Under the pieces are notes generated by a model, which worked only from the letters and a program-made list of their open reading frames with translations, was not told where the DNA came from and made no database searches. Source: Meghimatium bilineatum (lineage: Eukaryota; Mollusca; Gastropoda; Stylommatophora; Philomycidae). From it: 64,000 bases of DNA. This document shows, one piece after another, positions 32,121-44,100 of the stretch (positions within the stretch are counted from its first letter, which is position 1; each line of letters opens with the position of its first letter). The stretch is taken from the NCBI GenBank assembly GCA_034231615.1, contig CM067298.1, forward strand, positions 23,405,934 through 23,469,933, read 5' to 3'. The position numbers and the translations under genes are program-made.

Positions 32121-35100
32121 CTGCAACATAAAATAGATTAGTAAATATCATTTGTTGTATAATGTATATAAATATACATATATCATATATACATAAATGT
32201 AGGCTGTGTAGTGCAGTGGCTTCTGTGGCACACTGGCTTCGCATATGAGTGGTCCTGGGTTCATTACCCAGTTGAGGCGGAAATTTTTTTGAGATCACAA
32301 CGGCTATCTAGTCAACCCAGCCTGAATTGGGTACCAAATGATGGTACCAGAGAGATGGCTGCCGCCCTCATATAGCAGAGCCACTGAAATGTGAGATTGC
32401 TAACATCTCACACCCTACGACAGCTAAATGTTATGTGTTAACTTTACTACTTTGCATACATGTGTGTATATAAACTATGTACTTAATACCATATTCACTC
32501 AAATCTCTCAATCTCATTGTGATATTTTATGTATTATCAGAATACAACATCTATAATGTCTATATTGGTTTCACAATGATATTCATAAATGAGGCTCTTA
32601 CTAAAGGTGTTTTAAATGTCTATCTTGTGTCTTGTGTTTAGAGCTGGATATTTTATGTTGTTTATTTTGCTTGTGCTAGTCTCATATGACTGTTGTTACT
32701 TGTAGTAATGACTTGTATTTGGTTCTACACATTGCTCCCAGGTTATCAACAATATGATAGGGAGTATTTGTTTTTACTTTTCTATAACAATCTGTAATTT
32801 CCAAGGAGGAGAGCTTTACTTAGGGGGAGAGGTTTAACATTTTTTTTGCATTTATTTTGTTTCTATATTTTAATAAGTATCAATTTGTAGTTACTTCTAA
32901 AGACCTCCAGGGCTCTGTGAGCATGCAGTATTAGCTAAATCCATAGTATGCTTTCATAACTACAGCTGTAACTAGCTTTACCACAGTGTGAGTAGCCTTA
33001 CCACAGACTTTAGTGACTTTACTACAGCTGTAAGCAACTTTATTATATTGTAAGCATCCTTGCCACATCTGTAATTCTTACAGCTGACGGGAATTGAACC
33101 AGGTCTGTTCTAGCAGCACCGAATCGCTTTGCAACACAAGTAAACAGGTTTTCCGTACTTGACCAACCACATCCCCAAAAAAAGATGTGGCGTGGTCAAG
33201 ACTTTCAGCCTGTATACTCAAGTCACTGAGAACAGACCAATTGAAACAAGGACTATTACAACATTAACGAACATCCCGTACAAGTATTAAAGTATCCTCA
33301 GGAACACAAACACAGAACATGCATATAAAGGCCTTCTTGTAAACATAAATAACATAGAGACATAATGTTGCTTCAAATAATATCTTATACAAATAAATTC
33401 AAGTAGGAAGCATGAGGATAAATGAAAATAATTCTTACAGCTGACGGGAATTGAAAGTGGTTTTACTACAGCTGTCAATAGTATTTTTGTATTGTAAGTA
33501 GTCTTATCACGTAGGTAGATTTATCATAATTTAAGTAGTTTTACCACAGCTTAAGTAGCTTTGCCAAGGCTATAAACAATAGTACAACAGTTATAGGTAG
33601 CAATGCCATAGCTGTAAGACTTACCACAGCTGAGCTATCAATAAATTTACCATAACTGCAAGCAAACTTACCAAACCTGTTAGCAGCCTTACCACAACTG
33701 CAGGTAGCATTACCATAAATGCATGTATTGCCACAGCTCTAACCAGTATTGCCACAGCTTTAACCAGTAATACTATAGATGCAACAAACATTATTACAGC
33801 TGGCATCAGACTTACCACAGCTACAAAGAAGAAAAGCTGTAGGTCAGTGCATGAAAGTAGTATATTGCTTCCAGTAATAAGGATCCTGAACTACATTATT
33901 ACCCTTCACATAAAGCAGCTAACAGGTGTGGTAAGGTTGCTTTCAGTTATGGTAAAGCCAAAAAAAAAGACTACCAATCACACGACCAAGAAATGTATTC
34001 AAATACTAACCTGTGATACCAGAGTGTCTCATGGCCTGGAAATGAATATATGAGATCGCAGATGAGTGACATTTCAAGCATTAGCAGTTCTGTAAAATTC
34101 TGCATACATGTTGAAGCAAAATCGACTTGCTGACTGTGTAATTGAGAAAGAAGAAACTGTCGATAGTGAAAGCCACTGAAGTCAGAAATGTGTTGGGATG
34201 TCCATGACTCTGTCCCCTTCAACTCTGAGAGTATAGCCTGTTACAAGTGTAGAAATAAACCAGTGTGTTTTCTTTCATAGATATTCTGTAATACTTATAA
34301 ATACAAAATTAGGGGCAAATTGTTATGGGTGGTGGTCATGGTTATAAACACTACAAGTGTAATAAATAAATATAAAAGAAACAGGTGTGATAAATTAGCA
34401 AAATACAACAAATTATTCATCCAATGTAGTATCATCCTCTAATAACACTTTGCGCACCAGAAATCCAGAACGTACTTGTCCGCCATTACCGAGGGTGTAC
34501 GCAATATTTTATACATTGACATCGCCGTCTTTAAAAATTTGTATAAATTCAATCTAGTGCAAGAAAGCCTTGAAACTTTTAGTATTTCAAGAAAAAAATC
34601 CTTGAAACGGAAAGTGTTAAAACTGATTTCACAACTACATCTTTGTCCTTATTCAATTGTGCACCAAAGGATATGTTATAATCAGTTTATCATCTCATTC
34701 ATTTCGGCATAATCTAAACATGACTGGGGTAGTAGATCCATACATATTCTTGAAGGGCAGAGGTGTCTATGTATACCTTCCATTCATGGCCCAGCCATCA
34801 ACTTTGAACTTTGAGAAGCATGAACTGAGAGACGAAGACAATAATTTTAGCATGTTTTCAAGAGCAATTGTATGACGGCTGTTCAATAAGTTCCCTGACA
34901 TACTTTTTTTCAAGAAACTCATAATATGTAAAGCAAACCAGGTGCATGCAATCACCATGTGCCAATTTATGGAAGTATGTAACTTTGTGCATGTCCTGTG
35001 TGGGATCCTTTAAGAGTGACCTAGTTTGTATCATAAAATTCCCAAAATGTAAACCTTCAACAACGTATATATTAATTTCAGCTTATGGCTTGGAAAAACT

Positions 35101-38100
35101 AATTCTGAACCAATTCATACTGCAGTCAGTTTTTGGAGAGTCCTGTCTAAGTAGATCTACAACATTTGAGTGGTATTTTCAATACTTAGAAGAACAATAC
35201 TTAGAGAAAGTAAAACAACCAATATTCATACTATTCAAGAACTGCACAGAATAGCTTTGAACAGACAGAATTGGAGAGATCTGACCTCTGCCCTATGCGC
35301 TAAATTCAGCGCAAAAGGAAAATGAATAAATGAATGAATAAACATACTATTTTTAAAAATTAGAAAATCCAAACAAATGAATTACCTCCACAGAGCAGTT
35401 CAGACAATGCTGCATGACCCAGATCCTGTGAGACCAGGCATGATAATTACAAGCATACTTTTCTGCTGCCCTAGCACACAATTTCAGCTCACTCTGCGTG
35501 TGTGATTTCAATAACCTACTGGACTCTAATGCAAGTGCTCCATTCTCACACACACCAGTTTCTGCAAATGCACTGATATCAACTTCAATGGTGTCCATAT
35601 TCAACAAGCTGTTGTCACTGGCTGTCGCTGCAGCTGAACATGAGGAGTTACTTGCAGAACTTGATGACAGACAGTTGTGTAGGAGCTGTCGAAAAAGCCA
35701 TCGCCTGCAAGAAGACTAAAGCAACTCATAAACACTTCAAAATACTCCTGTTGTATAAAATATATAAATATTTACATAAATTGAATATACAATATAAATT
35801 TATATTTCTTAAAAGTTCACTCTAACCTAACCAATCATATTTTTTGTGTGATTTGAGTTCCTTCAGCACAAGAACATTCTCTTGCTAATTCATAACATGG
35901 GTGCCATATGTCATATTTGTTGTTAAATTGTGGGGCTCATGCCATGCTGGCAGCTAAATTCTTTGACCCATGTCATATTTGATGTTAAATTCTTTGACCC
36001 ATGTCATATTTAATGTTAAATTCTTTGACCCATGTCATATTTGATGTTAAATTCTTTGACCCATGTCATATTTGATGTTAAATTCTTTGACCCATGTCAT
36101 ATTTGATGTTAAATTCTTTGACCCATGTCATATTTGATGTTAAATTCTTTGACCCATGTCAGACTATCTGCTAAATTCTTTGATGCTCATGTCATGTTTT
36201 CTGTTAAATTGTACAAGTGAAATCTTCTTCAATGTTACAGTGCCTCCTGGGTATTTGCTCTTTGGTCCAATGTGTGCTGTGATATCTGCAAGTGTTTGTC
36301 AGTTGTTGCTTTGTTCCATATAGTGTGTTACATTTGTCTGGTCTTGGAGAAAGGAGACATTTTCTTTCTACCTGAGGTTATCAAAGATCAAACACAGAAG
36401 AAGAAGATAACTTCAGCTCTGTTTAGATAATTCCCGGTACAGGATTTTGTCTTTTGTGTATCAGTGTTACTACAACTTTTTCTAGCATATCTGCCTTTTC
36501 ACTGCCTGGTATGTCACAGTTGAATGGGCTTCTAATCTACCCAGCCTGAGGAAATTAGTAGCAGGTCTATTGGAAAGTACAGAATGATGGTGTGATGCTG
36601 ATCATATCATCCTTAGGTATGCTGGTGGTCAATGAGAATTATGGTCTTATTCCCCAATTTGCATGAAAAGTGTGGAAAAGGGAACATTACTTCATATTAC
36701 TTTTCATATTAATTATGGAAACATATTTTTAACAATGCTTATGTAAAGATATCTGAACATTATTACAAAAACTGAATGTATTTTTAATTGATCTTAAATG
36801 ACTTATCTCTAAGAGACAGTAAGGGCCACATTCATTAATGTGTGTGTATGTCAACCTATCATTACCTGTGAACATAAGTTTCTGAACTGTTTGGATGCTT
36901 CGACAAAACAAGTGCTCCAAACAACAAATCTTCAGACAGACTAAGGTATCCATGTTCTATTAATTCCTTCCTGGAACAAAAAAAGCTGCAATTACATTTA
37001 GATTTTACACTATATTTAATTTTGTTATTTTTTGTCAATATTTTTACCTTTTATCTTTACAAATTTATTATATCTTAAGTTACATTTATTTTGTTGCTGG
37101 AGCACTTCTTCTTCTTCTTCTGCGTTCGTTCTCAAACTCCTGCAGATTAACAGGATGTAGTCCGGAGAACGGAATGCGTTGTGTCATGGTTTACAGCATT
37201 GCTGCGATATCTGCGCCTTTCAGCCTGACACATCCGACTTCAGCATGACTTTGGGTCACTGACGCTATATGGGATGGGACAGCCAACTCCATCCCATAAC
37301 CTCCTTAGTCGTCTTTTACGACATGCGTGAACAGTAAACAGTGTTGCTATTCTTTGCTCCCCTTTCGGGCCCCGGCAACACACGGACGCTGGAGCACTAG
37401 ATAGCAAGAGTATGGTGGTATGCAGGGGTCGATTGGAGGGTCCAGTGAATTTGGAAGAAAAAAATTAATCTGAAACTCACATGCATTATTGTAATATAGA
37501 AGAGGCAATAGCAACACGAATATAACATTATCTGGAGGCCCACTTGAATATTTGTTAGGTGTTATAGAGCTCTAGTCCACCCTTGGTAGTGCACTAGATT
37601 AAATCATACATGTGTAGAGGTTAAAATTATGTTATGGTCAATCCAAGTATATTGTGCCATAGTATCTTCCACCATTGAATCTTGGACAGTCCATTGTAGA
37701 CGTACCAGAAAATTAAATCACTTCCTGCTTACAAGAGCTCTCCTGTGATTGCTCACAATCAAGTGGAAAAAAAACACTACATCAAAACCAGCACAAGAAC
37801 TAAATTCAAGTATTCACTTGCTACTGCAAAAAAACCCAAGTGAGGTGTGCCGAACAGATTATAAGAAAGTCAAAATAAATGATGTATGGCAAGCTCACAA
37901 AGGACCAGAAAATGAAATAAATGCTTCATAATATTTCTTAAAAGCATCTCTAAAGATTTCAACATTGAAATCTACTTCTAGGGAAACCCATGCACAGGAC
38001 CACCAAACATGCTGCATTAACATGGATAGATTTAGATTTGTCAAAGAATGCTATATTGTTGAGAAACTAAAGAACTGTGTTGCTCAATTAGACAGAACTA

Positions 38101-41100
38101 TGTTTTCTTCTTCTTTCGTTCACTTGGAATATGTTTAAATCTGAATTTCTTCTTCTTCTGCATTTGCTCTCAAACTCTTGCAATTAAAAGAATGTAGTCC
38201 CAAGAATGGAATGTGTTGTGTCATGGTTTACAACAGCATTGCTGTGATATCTGTGCCTTTCACCCTGACACGTCTGACTTCAGCATGACTTATGGACACT
38301 TTGACCCTATATGAGGTGTGACAGCCAACTCCACACCTTACTTCCTTGGTTTTCTCTTACAACATGTATGGAAGATAAACAGTGTTGCTATTCTTAGCTC
38401 CCCTTTCGGACCCGGCAATACACTGGTGAAAAATCTGAATTTGTACTTCCGACAAATATTTTTTCATTTTGAGACATTTTGATTACTGTGATGTGCCTCT
38501 TTGCTTGTTGCCTCCAACTTCAGTACCTCTAATTGATAAGACAAACTTCGGTCTTGCTCCATGTAGGAGAGCCTGATCAGACTTAATTTTCAACCAGGTG
38601 GCCTACTTAAGCCCCACCTGACTACAATTACCAAATTATGCCTACTTGTAAACATAAATTACACATCAACATAAACAAGGTTGCTTCAAATATGATATAG
38701 GTAAATGAATAATATAAGTTGAGGATTTATTAATAAAGAAAAATCATAATGCAGCAAATGGAATTTGAACCAGGTCTGCTCAGATGACGCCCACTTGCCT
38801 GGCAACTTCAGTCAACATGTTTTCCATCATCTTCCATCTTAAACACCACATCTCTCAATGTAGTACTACGGCCTTCTGGCACATACTAATATTAAATGTT
38901 TGTAGTTCTTGAGGAATTTACATACCTGTGCAGTGTGTGTTTTGTTCTTTGTGTGTAGATTGATCGGTCCATACTCACAGTAGCTTGAGAATGTACCCGT
39001 TGGAAGTCGTGACTAAAATTGCAATATTTTATAAGGATGCTGTGTGGCCAAAGACAGAAAACAGATTGGCTCAAGTTGCAAGGTGAGTGGGTGCCATCTG
39101 GGCGGACCAGGTTCAAATCCTGTTTGTTGCATTATGATTTTTCTTTATGAATAAATCCACTAAAGTTGCATTATACAAAAGATTATTATTATCCCATCAC
39201 TGTGCTACCAGTGTCAAACCTGGACAATGACAGTACAAGACAAAGAAAAAATAGTGACAGCAGAAATGACATGTTTACGAAGAATGCTCAAAGTGTCATT
39301 AAGAGATAGAATTAGAAATTATAACATCAGACAGATAATCAAAACAATACCAGTATTGGAACACATCAAGCGACAACAGATCAAGTGATTTTCACTCACT
39401 TCTAGAATACCAACAGACATCATGCCACTGTTGGCCATAACACATAGACATAACAGCTATAAAGCCAGAGGCAGATCATGTAAAAGAGGGATCACATAAA
39501 TCAAAGAGGCAATGGGAACAAGCTTACAAACAGCACACAATAAGGCCATCTTCAGAGAACTCTTCTACCTCTGAAGCTGCAAGGCAAACAAGGGCAACAG
39601 CATAAAGATAGATAGATAGATAGAATAAATACTTGATTCTTCTATATTATATATTTCTTTATCTTGATACAAAGTAGATAAAAAATGTGTAATTATGCAA
39701 GAACATATCCAGGAGTAAATATTAACTCACTTCATATTTGTGTAGTAATAGATTTCAAATAATTCATTACACAGTTTAGTTGTCTAGACAAAATCATATT
39801 TATACAAGAGAAATGTTAGGAGTATTACCTAATATTCCATGCTGTATAGACTTCTGGACTAAACAAAAGCACAGCTCGGCTCAGATGGCAAACCTCAAGA
39901 GGATCTGTTAAAAAATGTTATTTAAATGATTACAGTATTCAACATCCAGGTTCTTAGACATGTTAAATAATCAACTTGTAATGAGGGCAAAGTTCACAGT
40001 CTTGAGCAGGTATAGAAGATTTTTCATGATCATCAGGTATTATCTCCACATTAAAGTTTGGCTGCAATGAATGCTTAACATTCTCTGTCTCTTGATTGTA
40101 TGGTACACTTTGACAAATTATAATTTGTCATTTCTGGATGTTTTCTTCCTATTTATATCTTTGTCTACTATTTGTTCTGATATTAATTCATTTTGTTTGA
40201 ATATATGCAAGTGTGTTATTTGTGCCTTTAGGGGAGCAAAAAATAGCAACACTGTAACTTACTGGTGCATGTTATAAGATGTGATTAAGAAGGTTTGGAG
40301 GAAGAGTTGGCTGTCCTATTTCATAAGTAAAATGCCATGCTGCAGTTGGATGCATCAAGCCAAATTGTGCAGATATCATAGTTAAGCTTTTATGGATGAC
40401 ACAATGCATAATGTTCTTTAGACTACATCCTTCTAACCATCAGAGTTCTAGTATGAATACAGAAAAGTTTGAATCTAATTTCCTGCCATAGGTGGATGCT
40501 TCGGGCCATTGTGATTTCACAACTCACATTCGGCAAATATGAGTTCCCAGCGGTTGAGTTCACAGCAGCTGAAGTATTTCAGACTGTTGTGTAAGACTTT
40601 GTCATCATTAAAATACATGGGATTTAACATTTTCACTGCCACTGACTACTTTTGTCAGTAAAATTCAACATCCTTGTCACTGCCATGGAAGAATTTTGTC
40701 AATGAAATAGTCACTTTCACTGCCATGGTCTACTTTTGTCAGCGAAATTCTTCTTCTTCAGTGTTCATTCTCAAACTTCTGCTGGATCTCTTTTGTAGCA
40801 GGACCATGGTCCTACTAGATTTCCAGTAGGATGTAGTCCAGAGAATGGAAATGCATTGTGTCACCATTTTATTTGCGCCAATGGCCTGACACATCCGTCT
40901 TCAGCGGAAGTGAAATTCAACATCCCTTTCACTGCCATGGATGACTTATGTCAGTGAAACACAGTCACTTTCATGCTACTGAAGACTTGCCGTCTGCGAG
41001 TATGACTTTTTCAGGGGAATTTTGCTGACTCTACAATGGTATTATTTAGTGCTGGACTTCTCATTTATTACAAATGTCATTCCAAAATAGAGAAGCCAGT

Positions 41101-44100
41101 TATTAGATCAATTAAATGCTGATAATTGGAGATTTTATGATTTTATTTCATTTTTTCAATGAAAATTTTAAAATGAATAATGTAGCTGGTGATACATGGT
41201 CTATAGTGACTCTTATTTGAACTTTTTAGCAAGTAATAATGATGAAACAGACTTAAAATCAGATACAGAACTGGACTATGATTCAAGTAATTGCTGGCCA
41301 TATAAAATAGTTCTACAGGTCCAGTAGCGAGTGACAGACACCCACTTCAAAACAGTAGTGTGACACTGCCATTGCTAGACAAAATCATTCATAAAATAAA
41401 TGGAAATGAAAAATATTCTATAAAATTTTGAGACAAATGTTTTTGGAAAGCATATTCTTCTCTGAATGTCTTCTGAAAGTTTCAAAACCATAACGATATT
41501 AGTTGATTTTTTTAATGATTTATTAAAATTATCATACTCATCATAGCAATGCAGTGGGAGACACTTGGATTAAAAAGACAAGTCAGTGAAAGTGCCGAAT
41601 GTTTATGCATATATGTTCATCCTTCACTACACTTTCACTACAACCACTTAATCTATTACGTTCTTTTTCGTAAATCTAAAATTACCAGTTAATTGTTCTC
41701 CTGGAATATGACTTCGCCATCCATTAAGTCTCTGTGCTGAATATCTCACAAGTATTTTCACAGCCCATGATTCTATCCCAAGTTTGTGATCTTGTAGAAT
41801 GAATGGAGATCTGTTGTGTTTAGGTTCCAGCTCTGGCAATATATCATATTCATCTCTGAAAGATCAGTAACACAAATAACATTATCATCAATAAACACAA
41901 TGCTTTGACAGAATTCAACATACTTTCTAACAGGTAAGATATGCCTATACCTGTTTCATTGTTTGTAATAGTTACAAATAAGCTTTCATTATTTTTATAC
42001 TGGTCTATGAATAACTTTTAAATATTTCATTCTGCATGTTCTTTAGAATGTTCCACGCAAAGTAATACATGGAGAATTTTGTCTGTACCATGTGGTTTGG
42101 TTATTGAGAGAAAACCATGTTATATGTTGTTCGTCCATCACAAGTGATGATAACCATTTGTATGATAACCATTTGTTACATCCACCTTTGAAGTTCAGTT
42201 AGAGATATGTCCTTGCCTATGAGTTTGTAGATGATTGATAAGCCCTCTTCGAGCTGCAAATGTCCTTCGACAGTCCAGGCATGGAATGACCACAGTAGAC
42301 AGTTTTTGGCCTATCTGTGACTTTTTAGCTACTCTCCGCTGTTGAGTTGCTAAATTTTTCCTCTTTTCACATGATTATGCACCTTTTTTATCGAAGTGTG
42401 CCATGTAGATCTATTTTGTGCAAGTTCTTCTCATGTATCCTAGTCTAATTCAAAGGCTTTTAGTGAGGTCTTTAACAAGTCCTTGCGCTTCTTTTGGCTA
42501 CCTTGAGATTGTATACTCTTCTCCAGCTCACTATAGAGAAAAATGCAAATAAGGTAAATAGGTTACTAGAAAACTGTCAATATAAAATAATAAAATATAG
42601 AAAATAACAATAAAACAAAGAACAAATACAATTGTCAGCATGTCGGTCCAATTGGAACCTTTATCAAGACAACAAAAACAATGTTCTTAATCATCTAGTT
42701 TGGTCTACCTATGATGGCCTGTTTCCATCTCTTTTCCATAGATACATTGACGATGGGATAGGTATCACTGACATGTCCGAAGTGGAATTGTCTCGTTTCA
42801 TTAATTTCATTGGCAGTTTCAACCCTGCTATTCAATTTACATCTAATATCTCCACTACTTCTGTCAACTTCCTTGACATCATTGTCACCATTCATCCCCC
42901 TTACCTTATCACATCCGTTTACTATAAACCCACTGATGCACATGGCTTTCTGCTCTACATTTCTTCTCATCCTCCTGCTTGTCGTAACTCTCTACCGTAC
43001 TCCCAGCTTCTTCGCCTGCGTCGCTTATGTAGCGATTACGACGATTTTCTCAACAAGTCCTCTGAGATGATTGAGTTTTTCCGTAGACAATCGTTCCCTG
43101 ACAGCATTCTTTCATCCGCTTGGCTCCGTGTGTGCCATTTGTCTCGCCTCGATACCTTACTAACTCTCAGGGTACTTCCTCCTCCTCTGATAGGGCTAAA
43201 CTTGTTCTTACCTTTCATCCCCATAACTCTTCTGTTCGACGCATCATGCTTAAACATTATTCTCTTCTCCAGTCTGATCCTGACACCCATGACGCTTTCC
43301 CTGACTTACCTCTGGTGGCTTATAGGCGTGATAGAAATCTGAAGGACATCTTGGTCCATAGCCACCTGAAGTCTTCTGTTCCCGACCATTTTGGCACTGT
43401 CCGTTGCTCACGTGCCCGTTGCTATACATGTCCTTGCGTAGTTCAGATGCGCTCCATTTCATTTCCCAAGGCCACTTTTTCAATCGATAATGCCTTTACA
43501 TGTGAATCCTGTAATGTCATTTACATGATCATATGTAAACGCTGTGGCAAACAGTACATCGGAGAAACATGCCTACGATTGAGCAATCGTTTTTGTAACC
43601 ATCTTTATGCTATCAAGCACAGAACACCCACTCCTGTGGCCACACACTTCAACGGCGATGGTCATCATGGTGCTTTTGATATTCAGGTCACCGTCATCAG
43701 ATCTTGCACCGCTGATGATAGATCTAGGTACGCTCTAGAAAATAATCTCATTTTTGAATTGGGTACACTCAAGCCTTTTGGACTCAATTCCGACCACTCT
43801 TATGTCTAGTACTGGGTTGGTGTGGTCTTTGTCTTTATTCTTTTTGTTCCATCATTTACTCATCTTTTTGTTTGTTTCGTTTCCACATATATATGTTTTT
43901 TATGTACTTTCTGACCTTCCGGCATCTCATTTCCAGATTTCCGTTTGTCTGTTGTTATAATTTTTCAATTCGTCGTCTTTTGATGTTTTGTTTGTGTCTT
44001 GATAAAGATCTTTTGGTTGAAACATTGAATATGATTTGTGTATTGTAATTTGTATGATTTCTTGTGTGCACATCATTACCTACTAGTTTTAGTTATAGTC

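Noticed and set aside
33621-33818. Hydrophobic Val/Ala-rich ORF resembling membrane segments
   Set aside because: It reads the CAGCTG minisatellite; each turn of the repeat gives the same residues.
35890-36214. 31-bp direct repeats as a possible CRISPR array
   Set aside because: Units are contiguous with no spacers, and the host is a eukaryote with introns. It is a satellite.
36729-36953. 74-codon minus-strand ORF as a PTAR1 exon frame
   Set aside because: The true exon 4 (36866-36970) uses another frame; only that frame gives the family motif and the right splice phases.
39050-39120. Intact tRNA gene
   Set aside because: The A and B boxes are good but no acceptor or anticodon stem closes; the body continues as a SINE.
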